From Sphingobacterium hungaricum (GTDB lineage: Bacteria; Bacteroidota; Bacteroidia; Sphingobacteriales; Sphingobacteriaceae), in contig NZ_MU158698.1 in assembly GCF_015210005.1 (NCBI RefSeq), positions 2,710,807 to 2,774,806 on the forward strand: a stretch of DNA of 64,000 nucleotides. Reading direction: 5' to 3'. The notes under the pieces were generated by a model, which searched no databases, was not told where the DNA came from, and saw only the letters and a list, made by a program, of their open reading frames with translations. Positions 1-9,337 of the stretch are shown here, piece by piece. Position 1 is the stretch's first letter; each line of letters starts with the position of its first letter. The translations under genes were made by a program, and so were the position numbers.

Positions 1-323
1 TTATAACTTAATAATATTTTCCTGCTAGATACTGTATCATTCTCAATTTTATATTTTAAGTGTTTATCACAAATGGATTCTGTAATATAGAAAAGATACA
101 GATTCCAGATCTCAAATTCATCGGGCAACTGACTTTGATAATAAACGGCAATACTGTTAGACAAATTTTCCCAATCTTTTGCCAGTGAAGCTTCCGATGG
201 AAATTTCACAAAAAAGGTATGGATTTTTGATATGTAGGTCTCGATATGGAGCGTTACCTCTACATCAGGATAAAGGTCGATAATGAGAGTTTTAATTCTG
301 TTTTCTGTCGATATATTGTTCAT
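1..323 (-). CDS. ABC-3C middle component, MC1-like (3' end outside window)
   Basis: The open frame starts at the ATG at 323 and runs off the window at base 1, giving about 107 residues. It overlaps the end of the upstream protease gene by 32 bases, which suggests translational coupling. The visible protein is soluble, with no signal peptide. It holds a WNLYLFY stretch and a C-terminal LKYKIENDTVSSRKI motif of the kind seen in the small middle-component proteins of ABC-three-component conflict systems, which sit between the effector and the ABC ATPase. Family membership is recalled from motif similarity, not searched. The ATPase gene would be expected just beyond the window edge. Confidence 0.65.
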   Translation of the reverse strand, partial: MNNISTENRIKTLIIDLYPDVEVTLHIETYISKIHTFFVKFPSEASLAKDWENLSNSIAVYYQSQLPDEFEIWNLYLFYITESICDKHLKYKIENDTVSSRKILLSY

Positions 324-1635
324 ATTCTTCCTGTAGTTTAGTAAGTAATTGTTGTTCATCGAATATGTGGCTGTATTCAGCGATCTTATCGATAATGCAC
401 TTCTTTTTAAAAGAATCCAGATGGACAAAACGGTAATGGTCGAAAGGAAATTTGATGCCATTGTCAGTTTGCATCAACCCTTTATTGGTGACCCTCATTA
501 AATTCGGTATTGTCTTCGCTTCAATTTCGTACAAACCATCTAAAGGACTGCTGTTGGTCCCAATCACAACGACACTACCGGAAGGTAATCCATGATAGTC
601 TGCATGGATCATTTTTTGTACTTCAAAAGTCCAGTCATTGGTGGTATCGGAATACAATAATCTAAATGAATTAAATAATTTTTTCAAATCTGCCTCCTCA
701 ACATCAGTATATTCCATAATGTTAACTATAGTCAAAAATTCGAGCCATGCTATCCAGATATTTCTGCCATTGAGGACATTTGGACTTGCTTGATCGAGTA
801 GCAAACGTCTTTTGAAGTGGCGACGAATTTCATGAGGTGCAATCCCACTGTTAACAATCTTTTCTGTTTCTGTTTTCAGAAAATTACGCGTGTAAGCAAT
901 ATTTTGTTCATTGAACTGATTTACTCGTAAAAGGAAAGATGCTTCTGTAAGAAAAGAGAAACTACCCAAATGAGGAGGATCAAGATTAACCAAATGTTCT
1001 GGATGTAAAGTTACAAGCGAGTCAAAAGATGACATTGGCGAAAATTCAATTTTTCCCAATTGTTCATCCAACGCATCTACCATCTGACTTTGAATACCAG
1101 CGAGAAGAAAAAAACCATCGTCAATTTTTCCTACCCCTCCTCCGGAATGTCCACGTACTTCTTCAAGACCTGGCCTATCTGGAATTCTCGCTTCTCGCAA
1201 AGAATTGTTTCTAGGGCCTTGAATCGTAATACCTTCATCTGTCCTGTAGGCATTAAGATAGTCAGGATCAATTTGTAAATTGCGGCGCATTTGTGGGTAG
1301 CCAGCCAAAATATAAGACTCTCGATCTGCTGTAATATCATCTGTCCGAATAATTTGGTTTAGCCCTTGCAGTTTGGCAATCTTCAAAATTGCAACATCTG
1401 CGTCTGGATGTTCAAAATAATTATTGCCCAATGACATATTAAAAGGAATATCCTCTGCATGTAAAATATTATCGTGTTCAACAAACCTCTTTAATATCTG
1501 AACAGTATTTTGAGCATTTTGTATTACATGCTTTGCCGTGAGAATATAAGTTGCATTAGAATCAACAGGTTGAAACAATATTCCTGAACCTTCGTTCAAG
1601 ACAACCACATAATGTCTGATTTCGTCAAGTACCAT
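292..1635 (-). CDS. trypsin-like serine protease, ABC-3C effector
   Basis: This 447-residue cytoplasmic protein has no signal peptide. An N-terminal trypsin-fold domain (about residues 8-185) shows the full triad: His36 in TAKHV, Asp80 in DADVAIL and Ser164 in GHSGGG. The remaining 260 residues are a helical region that fits the C-terminal tether domain of ABC-3C effectors, though this was not checked against a profile. The gene lies 3 bases after the metallo-beta-lactamase gene and overlaps the middle-component gene downstream, so the three form one operon. In such systems the protease is thought to be an effector released on sensing of invasion; that role is inferred. Confidence 0.75.
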   Translation of the reverse strand: MVLDEIRHYVVVLNEGSGILFQPVDSNATYILTAKHVIQNAQNTVQILKRFVEHDNILHAEDIPFNMSLGNNYFEHPDADVAILKIAKLQGLNQIIRTDDITADRESYILAGYPQMRRNLQIDPDYLNAYRTDEGITIQGPRNNSLREARIPDRPGLEEVRGHSGGGVGKIDDGFFLLAGIQSQMVDALDEQLGKIEFSPMSSFDSLVTLHPEHLVNLDPPHLGSFSFLTEASFLLRVNQFNEQNIAYTRNFLKTETEKIVNSGIAPHEIRRHFKRRLLLDQASPNVLNGRNIWIAWLEFLTIVNIMEYTDVEEADLKKLFNSFRLLYSDTTNDWTFEVQKMIHADYHGLPSGSVVVIGTNSSPLDGLYEIEAKTIPNLMRVTNKGLMQTDNGIKFPFDHYRFVHLDSFKKKCIIDKIAEYSHIFDEQQLLTKLQEEYEQYIDRKQN

Positions 1636-1638
1636 GCA

Positions 1639-2724
1639 CTAAAATTTAAATGGGTTTTCAATTGGCATAACCTTAAACGACGGAAAATCAGCATAATCCT
1701 GCTCGGTGAAAATCCTACTGATAAGCTCTCCATAATTGAAATGAATTGTACATTCAGGATGACAATCGATTAGGCGCCCAAGAAGCTGTTTGTGCGGATG
1801 ATTATCCTGCTTGCTATTTGTACTGATTACGAAGTGTTCTGATTTAATGGAATTGAAAACAGCTGGGCTGGTATTTGACTGCGCCCCGTGATGTGAAATT
1901 TTGACCAGTTTTACAGGCAGGGGATTCTCAATATCGTAACCTAATGTTTTGAGCGAGGTTTGGATTACAGACGGAAAAGAGTCACCAAGAAAAAGAAAAT
2001 CATTGTCATTGTAGGAGAGAATAAAAGCAAACGAACTGCCATTTGGTACGGCATCATCTTCCTTAAAATTTTTATCGTTTACTTTTAAGTTGTTTGTATG
2101 GTGATCTTTTAATGATATCTGGTGGTCGTTGATTTTACTGGTCAGCGAATCTGGCCGCTCAGCGTTCCATCTTGCAAGCAAATCTTCAAGCCGTTGTTTG
2201 TCAGGGGAAAGAAATTTGAAACTGAGCCCGTGAAAAGCTTTCTCTTTGCCCGCGATAAATAGTTCTTTGTTCCATAGCTTATGTTTGTTGAGGTAATCTT
2301 CAAATTGAACACCCTGTGGCACACTAGTTTGATTGGAGTTATTAATGTTCATAATAATTGGTGGCATTGATTCATGTTGAGAATTCATCCAATTCTTAAT
2401 TACCTTTCCAGAATTAAACCAGACTTCCCCTATCATTTTCCAAGCCTGATCAGGTTCAAATTCGATCCACGAGATAAATCCTCCAATATGATCCTCATCA
2501 ATATGTGTCAGTATTACGAGGTCAAAAATCTTTTTCTCTGACCTTAACTTATCAATTAAAAGTTTTAGAGGACCGTCAGTCTTTTTTTTATGCTGATTGT
2601 TATATTGAAAAGTTTGTTTTTTCCCTCCATCAATCAATATATTTCGTTCTTGTCCGGTAATCTTATCTTTAAAGGTAATATGTATAGCATCACCGTTGTT
2701 AGCTTGTAGCACTTTTATTTCCAT
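1639..2724 (-). CDS. metallo-beta-lactamase fold hydrolase (ComEC/Rec2-like), probable second effector of the ABC-3C operon
   Basis: The protein is 361 residues from the ATG at 2724; a GTG two codons upstream (2730) is an alternative start. It has an MBL fold with metal ligands in THIDEDHIGG (about residues 73-82), an LGDS motif near 247 and SHHG near 278. That is the pattern of ComEC-type MBL proteins lacking membrane segments. No signal peptide is seen, so it should act in the cytoplasm, probably on nucleic acid or a phosphodiester. It is the first gene of the operon with the trypsin-like protease and middle component. A paired MBL plus protease in one ABC-3C operon is plausible but the division of labour is unknown. 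Confidence 0.75.
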   Translation of the reverse strand: MEIKVLQANNGDAIHITFKDKITGQERNILIDGGKKQTFQYNNQHKKKTDGPLKLLIDKLRSEKKIFDLVILTHIDEDHIGGFISWIEFEPDQAWKMIGEVWFNSGKVIKNWMNSQHESMPPIIMNINNSNQTSVPQGVQFEDYLNKHKLWNKELFIAGKEKAFHGLSFKFLSPDKQRLEDLLARWNAERPDSLTSKINDHQISLKDHHTNNLKVNDKNFKEDDAVPNGSSFAFILSYNDNDFLFLGDSFPSVIQTSLKTLGYDIENPLPVKLVKISHHGAQSNTSPAVFNSIKSEHFVISTNSKQDNHPHKQLLGRLIDCHPECTIHFNYGELISRIFTEQDYADFPSFKVMPIENPFKF

Positions 2725-3135
2725 GATCACATCTTATTAAAATTATAGTTTAAAAGAGGTATAAACAGCCTATTAGATGTTGTATTTCATTATTTCTTTA
2801 TTATATGTTTTTTATTCCTTTTGTATTAAAGCTAGCCACTCAAACTATTGAACTTTACGAAAGTAAACTTATTATGCTTATCTAGGAACAAAGTGATAGA
2901 AGTAGGCATAACATTACAGCTCCTAAAATAAACTTAGCTATCTACGGTTTTAAATATTATAATTTTAACAGTGAAAATGAGTCAATAAAACTTTAAGTTA
3001 GTAAAAAATCTTTATGTGACGCAGTCTAATTATTATCTGAAGATACTTTAAATGTCATATGAAAAAATCATTTTACACAAGTCAACCAGATATTTAGTAG
3101 ATCGACTGATTAACCTTAATGGATCAAGAGTAATA
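2725..3135. other. AT-rich intergenic region
   Basis: No coding frame is convincing. The stretch must hold the minus-strand promoter of the MBL/protease operon; a partial match to the Bacteroidota -7 box (TAGTTTGA, read on the minus strand) lies near 2850, but no good -33 partner was found. Confidence 0.4.
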
Positions 3136-3789
3136 TCAGGACTGCTCAAACTTCATATTATTTACCAGAAAACTCCTTGCTCGCTCAGGGGTATACTTTC
3201 TTAAGAAAGCATTATGAGCCTTATCTCCATTTTTCTGAATTTTGATTGTTGCTTCTGTTATTAGCAACTCTAATAATTCTATCAGAAACTTAAGATCAGT
3301 TACTCTTGGGCTTGCTAATTTTCTTGATATAATCACATCTTCCGTGTCTCCATCCAACATAAACCCAGTTTTGGATATCTTGATGAAAACCAAAGCTTGC
3401 TCATTTACGGTGTCATCACGATGCGCAATATACGAATGTCGTAATTCCATTAAATGTTCATGTAATAATTGATACTTTTTATCATGCTGTTCAAGTTGGG
3501 ATTTCTCAAATTTTGAAAATCCAGCCTTATTTTCTGTGAAACACTTACCGTAAGTAATTAAAATTGATTGCCAGAGTGCAAGTTCTATTGTTGAATTCGT
3601 ATCAACTGATTCTTTTAAAGAGATTAGTTGTTTAGCAATGTCTAAAACAAATATTAAGTCTTCTCTAATAAGCATAAAGGACTTCAGTTTCTTACTCAAC
3701 TCAACTGGCATAATATATAGCAGGTTGTCGGGATATCTACTTCTAGCAGTATTACATATATCGGTTAAAGCTTTTTCTTTTTCTGTCAT
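3136..3789 (-). CDS. HEPN-like (AbiU2-type) protein
   Basis: This is a 217-residue, mostly helical soluble protein. Residues 115-126 read ELRHSYIAHRDD, an R-x5-H arrangement (Arg117, His123) typical of HEPN RNases and close to the AbiU2 style of motif found in phage-exclusion proteins. The ATG at 3789 is the only good start. It lies 165 bases after a nuclease-like gene on the same strand, so the two could be co-transcribed. The HEPN assignment rests on the short motif and helical content only. An RNase role in abortive infection is inference. Confidence 0.5.
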   Translation of the reverse strand: MTEKEKALTDICNTARSRYPDNLLYIMPVELSKKLKSFMLIREDLIFVLDIAKQLISLKESVDTNSTIELALWQSILITYGKCFTENKAGFSKFEKSQLEQHDKKYQLLHEHLMELRHSYIAHRDDTVNEQALVFIKISKTGFMLDGDTEDVIISRKLASPRVTDLKFLIELLELLITEATIKIQKNGDKAHNAFLRKYTPERARSFLVNNMKFEQS

Positions 3790-3954
3790 TATAAGTCAAA
3801 TTGTTTCATAAGTATTTTGCATTGCCATAAGCTAACTAGCGTATGGTTTTTATAGGCAATTCTTCTTAAAAATCTGGTTAGCGCCAGCATTAGATAGTTC
3901 TCATTTTGTATACTTACTGCTTCATAATAATAATTTAAGGCAGTTGGTTGGTAA

Positions 3955-4806
3955 TTAAGGTTGCTTATCGTTAGAACCGTCTAATTCTAAATTCTTAACA
4001 AATCCAAATCCAAAGCTTTTAACGCCGTTACTATCGTACTGAGTTAGTATTGTAGGAGCTAGTACATTGAGTTTTTGTAGGCTAAAAGATTCTGAATAAG
4101 TCTCTACATATTCTTGGACTTCAGTCTCTGGCCAAAGAGTAATTGTTAAGAATAGATCTGCCTTTTCCTCCGCGCTTAACCCATTAGTTTTTGAGTCAAG
4201 TTTTGCTATGATTGCCTGATCAACAATTATTGTTAATTGTTCCAAGCTTGGGATTTTAGCTTTAAGGTGCTTATTGTATACTTCTACATAACTCTTTTTA
4301 CCCGTTTCATTTACTAATTCAAAATCTGCAGTCTTTCCATTTGATAACGGTGACTCTATGTCTGTAATTTGGTAGTCACCGCTCCTAATTAAAGTATTTG
4401 CAGTTAGAATTTCTGAAATACCATTCAAATAGGTAGGATTAATATCCTGCATCTCTACCAAATCAAATTCTAGAAATAATCTTTTAAATAAGTTTTTACC
4501 TTTCTGTTTCAATTCTGGTAAAAGCGAATCAAATAAAAATTTAACTTCTGTATCCACGTATTTCAAAAAAGATATACATATGGATTCACCCAGTTTCGCT
4601 CTACCCATTAAGATGGGAATTGAATTTTCCGTTTTTATCTTTCCGTAAGCTTCAATTAACGGGGTAGCATTATTAAGTTTAGCTTCAAATTTATTTGTCA
4701 GCTGCGCCCAAAATTTTTGATCGTCTTGTAAAATATCATGAAGGTTTGGACAAAACTCTTGTGTAAGATCTTTGAGTTGCTGATTGATTACATCATTACT
4801 TGCCAT
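3955..4806 (-). CDS. uncharacterised protein with PD-(D/E)XK-like motifs
   Basis: The 283-residue protein is soluble, with no signal peptide or membrane segment. I do not recognise the family. Residues around 130-180 hold, in order, a helix with GISEILTANTLI, then TADFEL, then SYVEVYN. This spacing (Glu, Asp, then E-x-Y/K about 14 residues on) resembles the core of PD-(D/E)XK nucleases, with the usual catalytic lysine replaced. It could be an active or degenerate restriction-type nuclease. It is upstream of the HEPN-like gene on the same strand and next to two other conflict genes, which favours a defence role. Function is not established. Confidence 0.45.
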   Translation of the reverse strand: MASNDVINQQLKDLTQEFCPNLHDILQDDQKFWAQLTNKFEAKLNNATPLIEAYGKIKTENSIPILMGRAKLGESICISFLKYVDTEVKFLFDSLLPELKQKGKNLFKRLFLEFDLVEMQDINPTYLNGISEILTANTLIRSGDYQITDIESPLSNGKTADFELVNETGKKSYVEVYNKHLKAKIPSLEQLTIIVDQAIIAKLDSKTNGLSAEEKADLFLTITLWPETEVQEYVETYSESFSLQKLNVLAPTILTQYDSNGVKSFGFGFVKNLELDGSNDKQP

Positions 4807-5066
4807 ATTAGGATAAAAATTAAGTTTGCAGTAAAAGTACGAAATTGTTGAGATCTTCCGTTCAGATGGGTGAAAATTCTTAATTTCGATTCATATTATC
4901 ATTCACTTTGCTATCTTAAACTAATTGAAGTATAAGATAATTCAACAATTGCTTTATGTCGCTTGCGTACATTTTCCAACAATAGCGTGATTTATTACAG
5001 TCGAAAAATCAATACACATGATTACTTCGTAGGGGCGGTATTGGAATTACTTTATTAAATTTGTGG

Positions 5067-7973
5067 ATGATCGCCCATTGCCAACGACCGTGTGAGATTG
5101 AACAAAGTTTGATCGAACTCATCAACGTAAACCGTGATGCTCCATATGTAAATCGAGGGTTTTATTTTCAGTATCTAACGGTATTGGACAAATGGATATC
5201 CAATTTCATTTTGGAAGACGATGTTATTGTTTATACAGAGGTTGGAAACGATATCAAAGAGATCGGTAAAAAGTTGGTGTTCACCCAAGTTAAGTGCTAT
5301 ACAACTAGTTTTAGTTTTAGGAACAAAACCCTGAGAAAAGAAATCCTCCATTTTTTTGTACAGTACCTGCAAGAAAAAGAGAGAAATCCTTCCGTTGAAT
5401 TTCATTTCCTAACCAATACATCTATAGCAAATAACGAACGATTGCTCCAAAGTTGGATGAATGAACAGGATACAATAGGAACTGAACTGTTCGAAAAATG
5501 CTGTGGCAAGGTGGAAGAAATACTAAATAGCGAATTCAAGCTTATCAAAAGACAGCGGCTGGATAAAAAATATCTAACCAGGCAGGATAAGGAAGGCATC
5601 AAACAGCAATTTACAAGTCTTGGAGAATTTTTTAAATCATCGATATTGCTAGAAGATTTTGTGAAAAGAATAAAGTGGTACTTTAGCGCTGAAAGTCCCG
5701 AAAAACACATTAATACACTACAGGACAAGATTCTCACAAATTTAGGACATCCTCGATTTAACGGCAGGCCACCAAAGTTACTAATGGAAGCCCTGCTATC
5801 CGAGATATATAGATTTTCCCAACTCTCAGATGCAAGCCTTAGGAAAGTGGATAACACTCTACTTAATAACATCTTACTGGCCAAAGATAGTGACATCAAG
5901 CAGTACGTAAATGAGTCGCTTCTTGAACTGTTGGATGTCAAGTTTAGTGTGATTTACCAAGAGTTACAGAAATACCGTTCGATCCAAGAGAAACATAGCT
6001 CAGAACTAGCCGTACAGGGACAGCTATTACAGTCACTCAGGGACAACACTTCTGACACAACAGGGAAATATCCCAAAGACCTGACCCTGATACCAAATGT
6101 TAGGATTTCAGAAATCATCGGGAGAAAAGAGGAGCTTCGTCGATTGACAGAAACATTAGAAAAAGCAATACAAGTAAATCTGGCTGGCGAGGATGGAGTT
6201 GGAAAAACCACACTGGTCAAGATTTATCTTAACGTCCTACGTGATCGCTATGACCACCTATTATGGATCGATTGCGAGAATGGCCTGCTAAGTGGGGTTA
6301 TCCAAAACACCGACCTTATTGCGAACCTAGGCATTGAATTTGCACCAGACAAGATCGGCGAAGAGAAATTCTTGCAGATCATTCGTACACTTAATTCCCT
6401 GAAAGGTCGTAAAATATTAGTCCTAGACAACCTACCAGATTTAGGACAACTTGAAACGGTTAGGAACTTAAGCCAATGGGATATCATAGTTACCTCGATG
6501 GTTAGGTTACCAGAAATATGCATTTTACAGGTCGAAAGGTTTTCTTTTGCGGATGCTAAAGACTTATTCCGTAAATACGAACCAGAACGCCATGCCAGTG
6601 ACGAGGATCTAAAGGCACTTTTTGAATATATAGAGTACAACACCCTTATCATAGAACTTACGGCAAAAACTATTCGTGCTAGTTATGACCTGAACGTTAG
6701 TGACCTCCTAAGGCACTTTAAAGGCCAGAGCCTAGATGATGTGGAGCTTGATATAGAAATAGCAAAGGGAGGATCCAAAGTTCGCCTGGTCAATTTTCTC
6801 CTAGAAATGTTCGATCTGAGCAAGCTATCAAAATTAGAATCTTTCTTTATGGGCATGTTTGCTCTTTTGCCCTCCAGCGAAATATACCTGTCCGATTTGG
6901 TTACCTGGTTTGGTAAGGATCACGAGAAGCAAAACAAAGTGGATTTTGCAAACCTTATAAATAGCCTACATGAAAGAGGATTAGTTACAAGAGAAGGTGA
7001 CAACATAAAGGTACATAAGATGCTACAGGAAGCATTGTTGTATAAAGAAAGAAAAAGCTACAATCCTTTTGTAGTTTATGCGGCGCAGATTGGTTGGCTT
7101 GTGAGGCGGTTTAATGAAGGTGCAGCCCATAACCCTGTTCAGGCCATGCGTTTCTTAAAGTATGGTCAATCAATACTATCTAATATCAAGGAAGCTTACA
7201 GAGGGAGTGTTTACCAGCCTCTTTTAGTACTGGAAAATGAAGTGTTAAATATATTGTTTTGGCTAAAGTCATCAACTGGTACATTGAAGAAATGGGAGGA
7301 TCTGATAAACAGAGCGACAAAGTATTTACTTAAGGATAATCTAGCACTAGGCTCTATGTTCAACAATTATGCCTATGCACTAATTGAAAACGGCGAAATG
7401 GAAAAAGCCATGTCGTATTTAAAGAAGTCCATCAAGATATTGCGGATTCATGAAAAGGATCAACTTGCTCTTTTAATTTGTGTGCTTTGTAATCTTGCAA
7501 GGTTACATGCAGAACTTGATGAGTTCGAAAGCTTCAATAAAACCTTTAATGAAATCACCTCTTTACGGAAAAAATACAACTGTTGGGAAGACCCTACCTT
7601 TCCGATCCAATGCAACCTTTTGGCACTTGTAAATCAAAAAGCCACAAATTACTCAACGGCCATTGATATGTATAATATCGCCATAAATGCTCACCTGCAA
7701 TTACCTAATGAAAATCGGAATGAACTGAACCTTGTTCTGTTTCTCAGCAACCTTGCTATGTGTTACCTATTTAACCGGGAGGAAGACAAAGCAGAACATA
7801 CCGTAACTTTTGCCTTAGAGGTATTAAGAAAGTTGGAAGTAAAAGCTGATAAGGTTCTGGTGAATGCGATCAACATCTTATTGATGATTACAACTTATAA
7901 AAATGAAGAAGCATTATCCGTTAAATTAAAAAAGATATTGGAGACGCTATCGGGCAGGGTTTACACAGATTGA
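5067..7973 (+). CDS. STAND NTPase: Cap4/DUF4297-like nuclease, NB-ARC, TPR
   Basis: The protein is 968 residues from the ATG at 5067 (a TTG two codons earlier is possible; a stop closes the frame upstream). Residues 25-120 look like a Cap4/DUF4297-type nuclease domain: YVNRGFYFQYLTVLDKW, acidic residues, then FTQVKCY with the Q-x-K core near 74-76. The NB-ARC module follows: Walker A GEDGVGKTT near 375 and Walker B KILVLDNL near 450. Residues 700-940 are helical repeats of TPR type. This is the effector/NTPase/sensor layout of antiphage NLR-like proteins. It is transcribed alone, divergent from the neighbouring defence genes. The likely model is that a phage protein binds the repeats and unleashes DNA cleavage. 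Confidence 0.75.
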   Translation: MIAHCQRPCEIEQSLIELINVNRDAPYVNRGFYFQYLTVLDKWISNFILEDDVIVYTEVGNDIKEIGKKLVFTQVKCYTTSFSFRNKTLRKEILHFFVQYLQEKERNPSVEFHFLTNTSIANNERLLQSWMNEQDTIGTELFEKCCGKVEEILNSEFKLIKRQRLDKKYLTRQDKEGIKQQFTSLGEFFKSSILLEDFVKRIKWYFSAESPEKHINTLQDKILTNLGHPRFNGRPPKLLMEALLSEIYRFSQLSDASLRKVDNTLLNNILLAKDSDIKQYVNESLLELLDVKFSVIYQELQKYRSIQEKHSSELAVQGQLLQSLRDNTSDTTGKYPKDLTLIPNVRISEIIGRKEELRRLTETLEKAIQVNLAGEDGVGKTTLVKIYLNVLRDRYDHLLWIDCENGLLSGVIQNTDLIANLGIEFAPDKIGEEKFLQIIRTLNSLKGRKILVLDNLPDLGQLETVRNLSQWDIIVTSMVRLPEICILQVERFSFADAKDLFRKYEPERHASDEDLKALFEYIEYNTLIIELTAKTIRASYDLNVSDLLRHFKGQSLDDVELDIEIAKGGSKVRLVNFLLEMFDLSKLSKLESFFMGMFALLPSSEIYLSDLVTWFGKDHEKQNKVDFANLINSLHERGLVTREGDNIKVHKMLQEALLYKERKSYNPFVVYAAQIGWLVRRFNEGAAHNPVQAMRFLKYGQSILSNIKEAYRGSVYQPLLVLENEVLNILFWLKSSTGTLKKWEDLINRATKYLLKDNLALGSMFNNYAYALIENGEMEKAMSYLKKSIKILRIHEKDQLALLICVLCNLARLHAELDEFESFNKTFNEITSLRKKYNCWEDPTFPIQCNLLALVNQKATNYSTAIDMYNIAINAHLQLPNENRNELNLVLFLSNLAMCYLFNREEDKAEHTVTFALEVLRKLEVKADKVLVNAINILLMITTYKNEEALSVKLKKILETLSGRVYTD

Positions 7974-8278
7974 GTCTTCGAGCATCGGTGATCTTGAAAG
8001 CCAGCTCTAAAATAAAATATATTTTTCAATACTGATTTTTTAGTATTAATCGAATTCATAAGCCCAGAACGTAAGTGATCTCTAAATGGTAGATCAAACA
8101 GCAGTTTTTTTGCTATCAAACCGGTGTTACACTCTTTTACTAGTTTCCAGTATAAAATGATGCTTCTTTGTTGTTTATTCCTAAGTTAAGTTAGTTCTTC
8201 CTTTGAATAAGCAATCTAGAGTATTATGTGCGAACAAATTACTCACGAAATAGGTCTGTATTAATAAATTCAATTGTT

Positions 8279-8350
8279 ATGAAAACAGCATACTTATACG
8301 TCCGTGTGAGTACGGATGAGCAAAAGATTAAGATGTCTTTTAACGCATAA
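8279..8350 (+). pseudogene. serine recombinase N-terminal remnant
   Basis: A 23-codon frame begins MKTAYLYVRVSTDEQK and stops soon after. YVRVSTDEQ is the start of the catalytic domain of resolvase/invertase recombinases and includes the nucleophile serine. The remaining 150 or more residues are absent, so this is a truncated relic of a mobile element. A small standalone peptide is unlikely. Confidence 0.55.
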
Positions 8351-8455
8351 CAACCCTCATAAACAAAAACCATTTCATTTTCAAAAAGATATCTTACTGT
8401 TGGATTATCTGTTTCCTGACTAACAATATTGCACCAGCCACAAAACCCAAAATCT

Positions 8456-8922
8456 TTATTTTTTTAAATATTCTTCACCAAGTCTTTTAGCCTCTGATTT
8501 ACAAAATGCCAAGACTTCATTTAGCTTCTTAATTTTTTCTTGATTAAGCGGCGTATAATTGAAAGTATAGAACACATCACTAGGAAGATCTTCTATGTTT
8601 TCCAATTTTCCTTTTGCAAATAATTCTATAGCCAAATCTAGAATCAGAAATTAATATTAGCAGTAAATTCTCCTGATCTTGTGTAACCACTTTCTCGTAT
8701 TGATCTAACATATCGTTCTAACTCCGATGACCCCTGAGTACTTTTAATAATAAGAATAACTTCTTCAAAAGTATCGACATCAAAGAGATATAGACCAGAA
8801 AAATAATTGTCGTAATTTTCATTATCTACCCATATCTCATCATGTCCAATAATTCTCCATTCCCTTTCATGTGTCCAGTCAATCTTCTGTGCGTATCCCA
8901 GCTGAAATGCTAGATAACGATT
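8456..8922 (-). pseudogene. frameshifted gene, DUF2971-like (WTHEREWRI motif)
   Basis: On the minus strand, one frame from about 8922 to 8650 encodes YLAFQLGYAQKIDWTHEREWR and more, then meets a stop. The sense continues in another frame (LILDLAIELFAKG onward) to the stop at 8456-8458. The W-x2-E-x-EWR pattern is typical of DUF2971-type proteins found in abortive-infection loci. The 5' end is also closed by an in-frame stop, so the gene has lost its start and carries at least one frameshift. A sequencing error could explain the shift but not the missing start. Confidence 0.5.
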
Positions 8923-9337
8923 TTATTCCTTTATTGATGAATTAATTTGTTTCCATTTTTTTTTGAAGCAGAGATTATTATTGAGGAGAAAACCTTCTGA
9001 ATGAGTTATTTAAAATGAAAAAGAGAATGCAATAAGTCGAAACAACATATCTGGAAGGAATTTACTGGCGAACCTGTTTAAAAAGCACAGATACTGAAAT
9101 TTATGCGCCAACTTGGTTTAGTGAAGAGAGTACGAAAAAGCCTTGTACATTCTACATAGAAGATAAGGAATAAAAAAAATATTACATTCGATGTTTTCTT
9201 GTGACATTCAACTCCTGGATGAGTAAGCATTATTTTTTTTTAATTAAAAAAGCTTACTATCAATCCAAATTGTTATATTGCAAATATAAACCAATTATCT
9301 CTGGGAGGAATAACCAACCATTGATTTATAACTAAGT

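Larger units (their letters stand above)
7974..9337. other. gene-poor junction region with gene debris
   Basis: No intact gene is seen in this 1.36 kb. It contains a 23-codon serine-recombinase start (8279-8350) and a frameshifted minus-strand gene (8456-8922), each listed separately. The rest is AT-rich with scattered short frames. It marks a breakpoint between the defence island and the glycosylation-type cluster. Confidence 0.6.

Noticed and set aside
9100..9175. Short plus-strand frame FMRQLGLVKRVRKSLVHST resembling the IS3 OrfB start region
   Set aside because: The match is about 20 residues to a low-complexity basic motif, with a stop right after it and no inverted repeats. It is too weak to call an IS remnant.
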